A DNA stretch of 64,000 nucleotides from Isochrysis galbana (Eukaryota > Haptophyta > Isochrysidales > Isochrysidaceae), in NCBI GenBank assembly GCA_018136815.1, contig CM030943.1, forward strand, positions 3,017,003 to 3,081,002. Direction: 5' to 3'. Under the pieces are notes generated by a model. That model saw only the letters and a list, made by a program, of their open reading frames with translations. It searched no databases and had not been told where the DNA came from. The first letter of the stretch is position 1, and each line of letters starts with the position of its first letter. Position numbers and translations under genes: made by a program. Positions 9,841 through 19,521 of the stretch are shown one piece after another.

Positions 9841-10518
9841 TCCATTCTCCTCTTCTCCTCCACCCCTCTCCTTGTGGCGCGGCGCGTCGCCATGCATGCG
9901 GCGCGCCACGGCCTGCTCTCAGAGGGCCTTTGCGGGCTCCCAGAGGGCCAGCAAGGGCAGCTCAGGGAGTAGTGGAGCGCTCGCGTGAGTCGCCGCGAGC
10001 GCGGGTAGGGGAGAAACAAACAACTCTCTGGGGGCGCTGCGCGAGCTGGGGAGGAGGGCTGCACGAGCTGCGCCGTACCGCCCCCGCGTAAACTTTGGAA
10101 CTTTGAAGCCGGGTATACCCTCGGACAGAGCCTACTGTACCATATCAAATAATGCTTCCGTGGCTGTACACGCTATTCGCTGTCGGGGATCTGAATCCCA
10201 GCAGCACCAAACGAAGGCAAACGACCTCGCTGCATTGGGCGGGAATCAAATTCCAAATGCATGCAGTTAGGCGCCGCATCCCCAGCTCACGAGCGGCCAG
10301 GTGGCGGTGCGCGGCGAGTGCGGGGCGCGTGACGCGAGAGGTCGTTTGCCTTCATTTGGTACCCCTCGTTTCCAAATATTTCGCCGGGTAGCCGGGGGGG
10401 GGGGGTGGGGGTGCACCCCTCGTTTCCGAATACGCGATGCGGGGCCTCGCTCCCGGCCCAAAAAAAATTCTAGTATTTGAGCAAACAAAGGCAGACACCC
10501 ACCTCACAGTGCTCAACC

Positions 10519-11023
10519 ATGTCTATAAATGGAAGGGCGCCTGATGATATAGTACTGAAGCGATTGGAATGGATCAAAAAAAAGATGGACGAGAACTTTA
10601 AAAAAATTCATCACACCTCTCTTTCCATATGCCAATTCTAAATCTGCCATGCAGGTTATAGCGGAAGCATTGGACAGCATCAGTGCGCCGCCGCCGGTTG
10701 GGGGCCCCCTGTCCGACCTAAGTTTGTTGACGTACACTAACGAATGTAAGTTCTTATTCAGTTCATTAAATTTCAAGCACAATACGAAAATTGAAGACAC
10801 CTTACACGCCATTTGCGAGATTGATAAACCATTCACACTGGTTTATATTAGACACACTCTCTTGAGCAAGAAATTCACTGAGAAAAAAATCCTCGATATG
10901 AGTCGTGATGTTCTGCTTGGTACAATCAAAACTTATGTCGATTTGCAATTTGGAATTAACTCCCCACCTCCAAGAATTGTTAGAAGGTGTCGATTCGGGT
11001 TCAGCTTCCCAAGTAAAGATTGA
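10519..11023 (+). pseudogene. AT-rich foreign-looking ORF with a frameshift
   Basis: An ATG at 10519 opens a frame starting MSINGRAPDDIVLKRLEWIK that stops at about 10641. The frame one base over then runs to 11023 with normal protein composition (NECKFLFSSLNFKHNTKIED; FTEKKILDMSRDVLLGTIKT). Together they read like one gene of roughly 165 codons broken by a single frameshift near 10610-10625. The DNA is far richer in A and T (AAA, AAT, TTT codons) than all the neighbouring host genes and resembles the viral relic at 3.9-5 kb. I do not recognise the protein. Capture from an algal virus or other AT-rich source is an inference. Confidence 0.5.
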
Positions 11024-11159
11024 AACCACAAGGCCCAGCAACATCAAATACATAAAAGCTCGGCCGTGAAGGCATCCGCACTTCAAATGAAGGGAGGAGT
11101 GCCGAGCCAAGGCGACGCCGTTCTCGTCGCGTATGTAGTGCTGCTCGGCCTCTCCTTCG

Positions 11160-11415
11160 GGTTGCTCGCTGGGGGGCTCATGGTAGGGTGAGACTGGAAG
11201 AAACCGGAGGGAAAGGAGACCAAATGAAGGCAAGCCGCCTCGCGCCCGCGAAGGGTCTGGGCCAGGATGATGATTGCCCAACCCCTGCCAGAGGGCAGGG
11301 GCTGAGGTTGATTGTACGGGCCCACCCCGGGGGGTGTCCGCGATAGAGAGAGGGGGGCACGAGGCCCCCATTGTTGACCCCCACATATAAATGTAGGTTC
11401 GCAAATAGCGACAAA
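11160..11415 (-). repeat. Dispersed repeat B, copy 1
   Basis: Minus-strand copy of the family seen at 22870-23065: landmarks TTGATTGTACGGGCCCACCC, GCAGGGGCTGAGG and GGCACGAGGCCCCCATTG. The other copies are at 42850-43262 (minus, interrupted) and 63808-64000. The family also recurs beside LINE sequences. Confidence 0.8.
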
Positions 11416-11574
11416 ACTAGGCATAAGAAACATGTCGTAACTCACCTGAACACGGACCACGACACCCAGTAGTTGCCGGCCCCTCAAAGGGCGAGACGGC
11501 AATCCGAATAGGGAGGGGCATCACGCGTTCTTACTCTTACCCCCTGCTTACCCTTTATTTACCTCACTCAAGCC

Positions 11575-11765
11575 TCAAGCCCCTGGCCGAAGCAGCGCGT
11601 GCGGCCTCCGCTCCCCCCGGGTCTCCAGGGCAGGAATCGGGCGGAGGGGGAGGGGGAGGGGGATAGGGGGATGTGGTAGGAGAGGGAGGGTAGTTAGGAG
11701 TAGCACAAGCAATCTGCCTCGCGCCCTGCAAGTAACGGCTAGTTTTTAAGACATTTCTGCTTAGT
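11575..11765 (+). repeat. Dispersed repeat A, diverged copy
   Basis: Opens with CCCTGGCCGAAGCAGCGCGT and ends in GGCTAGTTTTTAAGACATTT. It shares the repeat A ends but has a divergent middle (GGTAGGAGAGGGAGGGTAGT), matching the diverged minus-strand copy at 16200-16370. It is followed at 11757-11830 by a repeat E copy (TAGTGTACCTGGGTTGGACC). Confidence 0.7.
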
Positions 11766-11974
11766 GTACCTGGGTTGGACCGACCCCGGAAACCGAAGCA
11801 CAAAGGAGCACGAAGGGGGGAAGGCATATAGGCGGGAAGAAGGAGATAAGGGCGATGTCGGTAGGAAGATAGAAGAATCTTGTTCGTCGTAGGTGTTAGC
11901 CCGGACTCTGTACTCTTCAGAACTTTTTTGTTCAAGCGTCCGATTCCGATACGTCAGCGGCAAGGGGCGCGCCA

Positions 11975-12030
11975 CGAGGCGGGAGAGCGGTCGGCGCGCG
12001 CTCGCCATCGCTAAAGCACTATAAGAACAT
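11975..12030 (-). mobile_element. LINE 5' end remnant
   Basis: GGAGAGCGGTCGGCGCGCGC followed by TCGCCATCGCTAAAGCACTA closely parallels the LINE 5' end at 32195-32235 (GGGAGCGGTCGGCGCGCGCT, then CCATCGCTGAAACTATAAC). The start codon region reads MASARR instead of MERAPT, so it is a diverged or recombined end. Confidence 0.5.
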
Positions 12031-12059
12031 ATGCTTTTACGCCGTTTTGACAATGGAGC

Positions 12060-12755
12060 ATCAGAATTAGGGGCGATAGCTCAATATACTTCCGTGATGT
12101 ATCGCAGCTCCACACCCACCCGAGTTGTCATGATTATCTGTAGTAGGTGCAATGACACTCAATCGCATCAAACCCAGAGCGGCCCGCTAGGCACCATGGA
12201 CGCGTGGGGTTTCTGCACGCGATCGAGGTAGCTTGTACCTGTACAAGGCGCGGAGTCAAGGGCGAGCCTGCGAGATGTACGAGACGGAAGGTATCTACCC
12301 TAGCCTACGACGAACGCTAGCTTTCTTGCAGACTGACTCGTGAGTAGCCCGAGCGCGTCTTGGCCGCCACGAGCCGCATAGTGGCAGCTACGAACCATCG
12401 ATGTCCGTATGACCTCATAGCACGTGACGTAAGAAGGACAGGCGTGTGTGATCTGCCGCTTTTCGGTTCGTCAAAAGCATGCCCGGACGGCACGTGACCG
12501 CGTCCTGTACTCGTCCGCGAGACGCAGCGAGATGGCCGTTGCTACCAACAGCGAGCGCATGCCGTCCCAACGTTGCTTAATAGCCCGACTGTCGCCCTCA
12601 GCGGCGAGAGAAGTCGCGCCGCAGGGAGGCCTGGGCGAGGCAATCGTCGCATGCGAGCCGCGCACGGCTCCCGCGTCGCTCCAAACCGCCACCGATGGCG
12701 TCTCCACGATTTGAGCGAGGAGTGAGCAATTCATCTAGTCTGGCAAGCCGCCTTG
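12060..12755. other. 3' flank of MIC60, no supportable gene
   Basis: No frame shows codon-like protein with family signatures. The part next to 12756 is presumably 3' untranslated sequence and flank of the minus-strand MIC60 gene. Confidence 0.4.
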
Positions 12756-14860
12756 TCAGCACATCGCGCCCAAGGCGATGTCCACCTCGGCCTGCATGGC
12801 AGCGCGGACCTACCAGCGCAGGTAGCGGTCCGGCTCAGCCCACGCCGCACAGCTACGCGGCAACAGTCGAGAGGTGGAGGGGAAAGTGGAGCACAGCGCG
12901 GCGTCACCTGCTCATTGAGGAGACGGTGCTCGGCCGACTCGAGCCAGCCCACGCACGCGAGCGCCGGCTGTCCTTGGAGCCGACGCATCTCGCGCACTGC
13001 CTCAAGCAAGTTTCCTGCGCGTGAAGAAGGGAGCGGAGGAGGTTCAGAGTGGCCCACGGATGTGCGGCGCGGGCGGTTCACGGCAGCACGGGGGCGGTGC
13101 CGGCAGTCGATGGCCGCGCACCTTGGTCCATCCAGTCAGCAGCCGACGCGATGACACTGCTGGCCTCGAAGCGGTTAGCCATCGAGCCGTGCGGGATCCG
13201 CACCATGCCCTGTGGGATGAGTGGCCGCACATGAATGCTGGCCGCGGCCGCACAGGCGAGCGCAACGGGCCAACGGCGGCAAGCTGGTGACGATGCGGCA
13301 CACCATTGCGGTCGAAATAATCGCCGCCAGGGCGTGGCCCCACATGCCACCGCCTTCAGGCACGAGGATCGCCTGCTCGCCGGCGCTTTGCACTTGTGTG
13401 AACCTTGTCTGCGAGGGTGAGGCCCAGGCGATCGGAGGCGGGACACATTTGGGTGGGTGAACAAGCGATGCGCTCGGTAGGGCCTCCGGGCCGAGCCGCG
13501 CGTACCTGAAGCTGCTTCATAGAAGCAAGGGGCTGCGAGGAGTGCTCCGAAAGGGCCTGCGCGAGCTCACCAAGCAGCTCGTCGCCAAGCTGGTCAACCA
13601 CTCCATTGGCGAGGCTGCGTGCAAAGAGGAAGCGAGTGAGGGTGGCCGGGCGCGCCTCCCGTCGGCGCGGGAGTGCGCAGCTCACCTCGCGCGCATGCCG
13701 CCTATGGACGGTTGCTCGAGCGAGCGTGTCGACGCGGCCATCTGCAAGACCGCATGGCTGGTGCGCTTGTACAAGCTGCGGTAGCAAAGGGGCAAGGTTG
13801 ATGAGGCGGCGATAAGATGCGCGCAGGCGGGCGAGGAACCGCGGAAAGCGCACGCGCCTGTCGTGCGAAAGGACGCGCGCGAGCACGTCGACGTCGAGCT
13901 CAAGCCGCTTGAGTGTGTCGAGGTAGGCCTGGCGCTCCTTGAGCACGGCCTGCTCGGCAAGCTCACGGGCGGCCGCGCGCTCGATGGCGACAGCCTCCTC
14001 CATCTTCTCTCGCGCGGTTGCCTCTGCGAGCCGGACCGCCTCACGCAGATGCATTGCGTGTTCGTCATGTAGTGCCTGCGCGAGGTGGCGGACAGTGAAC
14101 GAGCGGAAAGAGCATGGGGGAGAACATACACGCACAAGACGAGGGCTGTGGGCTGTGAGGGAGGGTTTGGGGGGGGAGGGGCAGAAGGGCGTGGCCGTGG
14201 GAGGTTGGCAGGAGGGGCGGGGTGTGGGGGGGAGCTTGTAGCGACGAAGGGACGCGGAGCGCGGAGCGGGTCGCTCGAAAGGGTAGTGGTGAGGAGCGAG
14301 CGCGCGGTGCGGGCGAACAATAGCTGCATGGGGCGTGAGAGCATGCCTGCAGCTGCTTGTCATTGAGCTCGCGCATCGCCTGCTGCTCGTCAAGAAAACG
14401 CTCGGCCATCCGTGCCTCGAGCTCGACCTTTGCGGCCGCGAGCTGCGCGGCATAGTCCTCCTGCTGGCGCTGGAGCGCCTCCATTAGTCTCATTGCGTCG
14501 GCGGCTTCCTGACGAGCAAGCGCCTCGTGCAGCCGTGCCGCCTCCGCCTCCATTGCCGCATGACCGGCGAGCAGCGCGCTGAGCCGTTCAGCCTTGTCCT
14601 CAACCTCGGCGGCCGCAGAGGCGAGCGTTGGTGCGGCATCGGTGGGCACGGGCGCCTCGTCGCAGAGCGCAGGCGAGGCGGCCAGTGAGAACAGCGAAGC
14701 GAAGCCACGCGGCGCGCGGAGGGCCGGCGGAGCGACTGCCTCCGCCTGGGTGGGGTGTGCAACTTTGCCGAGCGAGGTGGCCACTGCCTTCCGACGGCCA
14801 AGCGCGGCAGTGGGCGCCGAGGGGAGCGGAGAGGCGGCGGGTGTGAAGCGAGAGAAGAGG
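12756..14860 (-). CDS. MIC60: MICOS subunit MIC60 / mitofilin, 5' end unresolved
   Basis: MIC60 anchors the MICOS complex at crista junctions of the inner mitochondrial membrane. Exons read down the minus strand: ~14860-14347, 14075-13858, 13775-13686, 13614-13506, 13408-13304, 13209-13122, 13014-12908, 12809-12756 (TGA). All these junctions agree in phase. The first part is long charged coiled coil (LMEALQRQQEDYAAQLAAAK; MHLREAVRLAEATAREKMEE). The mitofilin domain follows: SHAVLQMAASTRSLEQ, then AILVPEGGGMWGHALA, then VIASAADWMDQGNLLEAVRE and VGWLESAEHRLLNEQ, a pattern specific to the family C-terminus. Donors at 14347 and 13858 are GC instead of GT (CAG|GC). A presequence-like Arg/Ala/Ser-rich stretch lies near 14700-14850, but neither an ATG nor the expected transmembrane helix is seen, so an upstream exon beyond the CT tract is likely. 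Confidence 0.85.
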
Positions 14861-15082
14861 GAGGCGATCGAAGAACAGAGGGAGGAGGAGAGGAAGGAGG
14901 AGAGGGAGGGAGAGGAAGAGAGAGCAAGGGGGGAGCGAGGGGGGGAGGGGCGGTGGCGGAGGGAGAGGGAGAGGTGGGGAGAGAGGGAAGGTGACAAGGG
15001 AGTGCGGGGACCGAGCGAGAGGGAGGGCACGCCAGAGAGAGCAAGGAGCGGGGGGGGAGAGAGGGAGAAGAGAAGAGGGAGC

Positions 15083-15113
<31 letters not shown>

Positions 15114-15316
15114 AGAGAGAGAGAGGCGGCCGCTGCCCTCGGGGCCTGTGGGGCTCTTTGGAGCGTGCAGGGCGTGGGTAGGGTGCGAGGGGGGAAGAGT
15201 GATGGCGCTGTGCCTGCCAGAGCGCGTCGACGAGGGCGCGAGCGTGGGGGGGGCTGAGGGAGGGAGGGGAGAGCCATCCGAGAGAGAGAGAGGGGGGGGG
15301 CTGGGGGGGCGGGGGG

Positions 15317-15376
<60 letters not shown>

Positions 15377-15745
15377 GAAGAAAAAGGAGAGAGAGAGAGA
15401 AGGACTCCTTCTTTCTTCTCTCTCCTCTCTCGTTTCTCTTTCCCCTCTCTCTCCTCTCTCTCTCTTCTCTCTCTCCTCTCTCTTCTCTCTCTCCTCTCTC
15501 TCTTCTCTCTCTCTTCTCTCTCTCTTCTCTCTCTCCTCTTTCCCCTCTCTCTCCCCTCTCTCTCTTCTCTCTCTCTTCTCTCTCTTCTCGCTCTTGTCTC
15601 TCTTCTCTCTCTCCTCTTTCTTCTCTCTCTCCCCTCTCTCTCCCCTCTCTCTCTTCTCTCTCCCTTCTCTCTCTTCTCTCTCTCTCCTCTCTCCCCTCTC
15701 TCTCCTCTCTCTCTCCTCGCCCCCCCGCCCCTCCCTCGCCATCTG
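14861..15745. repeat. GA-rich tract switching to CT-rich tract
   Basis: Plus strand is purine-rich (GAGA, GGAG) to about 15405, including pure GA at 15310-15365, then flips within a few bases to CTCTCT/TTCTCT until about 15720. The two halves are therefore potentially self-complementary over hundreds of bases. The long serine/leucine or glutamate/arginine frames across it are artefacts. Confidence 0.85.
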
Positions 15746-16199
15746 CGGAGGGAGAAAAAAACCAAGGACCAGGCAGGGGGAAGAAGACGCAACATTCTTC
15801 GAAAAGAGGAGGTCTATCCCAGATACTTTTATTCGAGTACAAAGCACTTCTATTCTTCACCTTGGGGGTCGTCTGTGCCCTCGCTCACATCTTCACCATC
15901 CAATTTTTGTATCCTCTTTCTTTTCTTCTTTCGGTGGAATACTCTCCACTACTCAGGTGCTCTCCCGCTCTCGAAATCTTCTCTCGGGGCTTCTTCCGCC
16001 CGTAGAGAGCGCGGCCTTCTACGGAGTTATAATCCCCCACCCGGGTCCACTCATCTCTTAGAAGCGGCCGTCCCTTAGAGAAAGACCCTTTTTTTGTAAA
16101 AGCGCCGCGCGACAACGGGAGGGCTCGGAGCTCCTCGTACGTATCTATTAACCCTCGTATATGCCTAATCCACCAGGTGGACGATGGGGCTATTTATAG
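15746..16199. other. Intergenic, no supportable gene
   Basis: Mixed composition without a domain-bearing frame. An A-rich spacer (about 16200-16215) precedes a repeat A copy. Confidence 0.4.
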
Positions 16200-16370
16200 T
16201 AAAAAAAATTAAAAAACTAGCCGCTACATGCACGGCGTGGGGCAGATTGCTAGTGCTACTCCTAACTACCCTCCCTTTCCTATCACACCCCTTTCCCCCC
16301 CCCCCGTTTCCTTTCCTAGCAAATGGAGAGGGGGAGGCCCCGCGCGCTGCTTCGACCAGGGGCGTGAGAT
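16200..16370 (-). repeat. Dispersed repeat A, diverged copy
   Basis: In reverse orientation: oligo-A, then AAAAAACTAGCCGCTACATG, CTACTCCTAACTACCCTCCC, and the far end GGCCCCGCGCGCTGCTTCGA. It belongs with the 11575 copy more than with the 5255/22085/32803/49728 group. Confidence 0.7.
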
Positions 16371-16669
16371 AGAGGGGGTAGGAGTGAGTGGAGTCCTTGT
16401 TTGGGTGTGTTTTGCCGCCCCCTAAGGGTCGGCCCTCTGAAGAAACCTTCTTCTTAGTTCGGGGGGTTCATGTAATACTTCTGATGCCTAGTTCGGTCGC
16501 TATTTGCGCCAGATCGGTAGAGATCTCCACAGGTTAAAATCTTTATCTACTGAGTACAGCGGGGAAATCATTCTGCGCAGGTGTTTGTTGCTCGGGGCGT
16601 GAAGTCCAATTCTTTCTCTCTGAGCTTTAAGGCGTTGGAAGAAGCCTACCTTCGCCTTGACCAGCCAGT

Positions 16670-17956
16670 CAGGATCTGTGATCTAACGTTAGATCAGGAT
16701 TTGGGGGGTCTAACACCACTCGGACGGAGGTGTTAGACAAGTTCCTCCAAAGGAGGTGTTAGACTCGAACACTTAGGTGTTAGACATATGAGTTCTATTT
16801 TTAGCTCACCGCCTGCCGCTCGGCCCCGCACCCCGCACGCCGCGCCCCCCCCCCCCCCCCCCCCCGCTCCTCCGCCTCCCTCATGCCGAGCACCACCCAC
16901 TCCTGGATCTACTGCGGTGGAGAAGACGGCAGCGACGAAGCCCTGCGGCGAGGAGAGCAGTTGGCGCGGCCCGGCGACATCGTCGTTCATGATGTCGTTG
17001 GGGAAGGCGTTCTCGAGTGCATCGCTGGGGGCGACGTCATCATGCTGCTCGGCACCGGCGAGACGCAGCGCCTTCACACCTCTAGCAAGGGCCACGTCTA
17101 CGCCCAGAAGAACAGGGCAACGCCGACGCCGCTGGCTTTAAGGAAGCCCTCTCGCGACTCGCGCCAAAGCTCGGCCGGCAACATTCCAAGGCCCGCTGGG
17201 CAGGGGACGCTGACCGCATTGTTCGGCGCAACAATGCCACCACCGTCAGCTTCGACTTCGACTATGGTTGGTAGATGTGGCACAGCCGGCGGCCGTGGCC
17301 GTGGCCGTGGCCGCGGGGCGCGCCAAATAGCAATGGCAAGGGACCCTGACAACGATGAGGAGGATCTCGAAGGCAACTTGAGCGACTACTACTTGGGGCC
17401 GGAGCCGCCGTCTGATTCGGATGCCCCAGTATTGTGTACATTGTACTGTGTATAGCATTGTGCAGGGGGGCTGCACATATAGGATACAGGGGGGGCGCTG
17501 GCGGGGGGCGGAGAGTCCGGGACCCGGGAGCTCGGTCGGAAGCCGGGAGCGCCCGAGAGCGCGAGAGCAAAGAGCAAAGAGAGAGAGAGAGAGAGAGAGC
17601 AGTGGAAGTGGAGCATTTGCAATGTGCTAACTGACAATGATGCATGATGCTCCTAGCTTATATCTAGCAAGCTAGTGAGTACGCATGCGCATGTTGCGCG
17701 TTGGCGCGTTGCTGGCGGTCGTTGGTGCCGCCGTAGCCAAACACTTGCACCTGGCGGCGCGCGCCGCGCGCGTGTGTAATACGGCGCGCCTGACCAACAC
17801 CCCCTTGAGGGGGATGTTAGACACTGTTAGACTTTTGCGGCTCGGAGGGTGTCTAACACCTCCTGAGACAGGTGTTAGACTTTGTCTAACACCTGCCGAT
17901 TTTGGTGTTAGAACATGCTTGTCTAACACCAGTCTACTGTTAGATCACAGACTCTG
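16670..17956. mobile_element. hAT-like DNA transposon with TIRs and 8-bp TSD
   Basis: Left end CAGGATCTGTGATCTAAC (16670-16687) and the inverse of the right end, CAGAGTCTGTGATCTAAC (17939-17956), agree at 16 of 18 bases. The flanks are a perfect direct repeat CAGCCAGT at 16662-16669 and 17957-17964. TIRs starting CAG with an 8-bp target duplication are the signature of the hAT/KDZ class. Inside both ends lie clusters of GTCTAACACC and its inverse GGTGTTAGAC (16680-16790 and 17812-17945), suggesting subterminal transposase sites. The 1,287-bp length is too short for a hAT transposase and none is seen; the only ORF is at 16883. Most likely a non-autonomous element. Confidence 0.85.
16883..17455 (+). 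CDS. Cargo ORF of the DNA transposon, unknown function
   Basis: The 190-codon frame starts at ATG 16883 after a poly-C run and ends TAG. Residues 1-78 look like a compact fold (GEQLARPGDIVVHDVVGEGV; LECIAGGDVIMLLGTGETQR). A linker follows with QGTLTALF at 107-114, similar to a PCNA-interacting motif (Q-x-x-L-x-x-aromatic) but with Leu before Phe. Residues 138-146 are RG repeats, and residues 155-181 are acidic (DNDEEDLEGNLSDYY). I do not recognise the family, and it is not a hAT transposase. It could be a captured host exon or a protein that helps the element. The frame has codon-like composition, but no intron or expression evidence is available. Confidence 0.45.
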   Translation: MPSTTHSWIYCGGEDGSDEALRRGEQLARPGDIVVHDVVGEGVLECIAGGDVIMLLGTGETQRLHTSSKGHVYAQKNRATPTPLALRKPSRDSRQSSAGNIPRPAGQGTLTALFGATMPPPSASTSTMVGRCGTAGGRGRGRGRGARQIAMARDPDNDEEDLEGNLSDYYLGPEPPSDSDAPVLCTLYCV

Positions 17957-18119
17957 CAGCCAGTGGAACCTCGAGAATATGGCCCTTAGGATGGCTTTCG
18001 TCGATCTCGCCTCGGCGTTGGGGGAGGGGGGGGGGCGAGGGCGGGGGCGGGGGGGGGAGGAGGGGGGGGGGGGGAGGCTACTCCTGCCCTCCTTGGCCAG
18101 ACAAGCAAAATGCTAAAAA

Positions 18120-18460
18120 GGCCAAATGATATATTAAAATCGAAATTTATGGGATAAAGTGAAGTATCGAAATCGATACTTCGCCTTTCAGGGGCTTTTC
18201 CCTCCCTGAAGGTGGCAAGATGACCTACAATATGGGTGGGAGAGCTACCGGAGGGTATCCGGGCACCTGTTGCAGCCTCCTGCGAGAGCCCATGGTCAAC
18301 TGTTAGGTGTAGCACGAGTACATTAGAAAAAACAGCTCGGGAAGTATCGATATCGATACTTCGGCAGTAAAGAGTTTTAAAGGTGTAAGGTCGAATTTCA
18401 GTCGAAATAAGCTGCAAAATTTGGGTCAAGGGAAGCGAAATATCGAAACAAAATTTGGGT
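18120..18460. repeat. AT-richer block with two ATCGAT palindromes
   Basis: A near palindrome starting GAAGTATCGAAATCGATAC lies at about 18163-18184, and a perfect 22-bp palindrome with core TATCGATATCGATA at about 18340-18361. A decayed third, AAATATCGAAA, is near 18437. The base composition differs from the GC-rich surroundings. It may be a small non-autonomous element or a regulatory block. Confidence 0.6.
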
Positions 18461-18629
18461 GGGTCTCAAACGAAACTCTGGCCCGGCCCAAGCCCCCCAC
18501 ACCGACAGAGCATCGGCGAGTCCACCGGGACTCTCTGTGGACTCCCCGGGGGGCTTGCAGCTGCCCACAGCCTACGATCCTACGATGTTAGAGGTTAGAG
18601 AGCCTCGGCGCCGTTGTGGTGGCGGTGGG

Positions 18630-18840
18630 ACTCTCCCCACCGCAAAGCTCTAGCTGCCGTTGCGGCGGTGCGACTCCACCGCAAAGCTCTAGCTGCCGCC
18701 GCAAAGCTCGAGCTGCCGTTGCGGCGCTCTGTGGACTCCCCGATGGCTTGCGTGAGAGAGCCATCGGTGGGGAAGTCCCACCGCCGCAGAGAGTCGCACC
18801 GCCACAAAGGGCGGGAGGGCGCCCGCCGAGACGAGTAGAA
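18630..18840. repeat. Imperfect tandem repeats with GCAAAGCTCTAGCTGCCG
   Basis: ACCGCAAAGCTCTAGCTGCC recurs at about 18640 and 18678 and as CCGCAAAGCTCGAGCTGCCG near 18698, each followed by a TTGCGGCG or CCGC stretch. GACTCTCC/GGGACTCTCT words flank them. No coding support. Confidence 0.7.
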
Positions 18841-19064
18841 AGTAAAGAGGAGGTCCCACGGGAGGGAGCGGTGGGGAGTCGCCGCCCGCGCCGTTTACTT
18901 TCTAACCTTCGAACTTGGTCACGTTCCTCGGCGGTCTGGGACTGGGTGGCCGTGTTCGATCGGGATCTGGGGTGGGAGATCTGAGAGCTCGGTGTATCTG
19001 CCGTACGAGATGGCATCTCCCGCGGCGGCTCTGGTGGGTGGGTGCCCGTGTTGTCCGTTGTTTT

Positions 19065-19161
19065 GGGACCGGAGAGAGAGGGAGAGAGAGAGGGTGGGGG
19101 TGGGGGAGGGAAAGAGAGAAGAGAGAGAGAAGAAGGAGAAGAAGAGAGAGAGACAGAGAGA

Positions 19162-19194
<33 letters not shown>

Positions 19195-19263
19195 GGGGGG
19201 GGGGGGGCGGCCAGTGGGTGGAGAGAGAGAAGAAGAAGAAGAAGAGAGACAGACAGAGAGAAG

Positions 19264-19323
<60 letters not shown>

Positions 19324-19490
19324 AGAGAGAGTAGAGAGAGAGGGTGAGAGGGGGGGGGGGAAGAGGGAGAGAGGGAGATAGAGGAAAGAGAGGAGAGAGG
19401 GGAGAGGAGAGAGAGGGGAACAGCGAGAGAGAGGGAGGGAGAGGGGGGGCGGAGGAGAGAAGAGAGAGAGAGAAGAGAGAGAGACCACGC
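19065..19490. repeat. GA-rich tract upstream of the L-domain gene
   Basis: Purine-only plus strand (GAGAGA, GAAGAAGAAG) with G runs at about 19194-19207, followed by a poly-C run at about 19494-19512 and then the start codon at 19522. It occupies the promoter/5' UTR position of that gene. Confidence 0.8.
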
Positions 19491-19521
19491 ACCCCCCCCC
19501 CCCCCCCCCCCCATCGCCACC

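Noticed and set aside
10150-10215. tRNA gene near GGGGATCTGAATCCC
   Set aside because: A T-arm-like stem followed by AGCAGCACC is present, but no D-arm, anticodon arm or acceptor pairing could be folded.
14065-15795. 576-codon minus-strand frame as one protein
   Set aside because: Only its last part (below about 14860) is real MIC60 exon; the rest is GA/CT tract translation.
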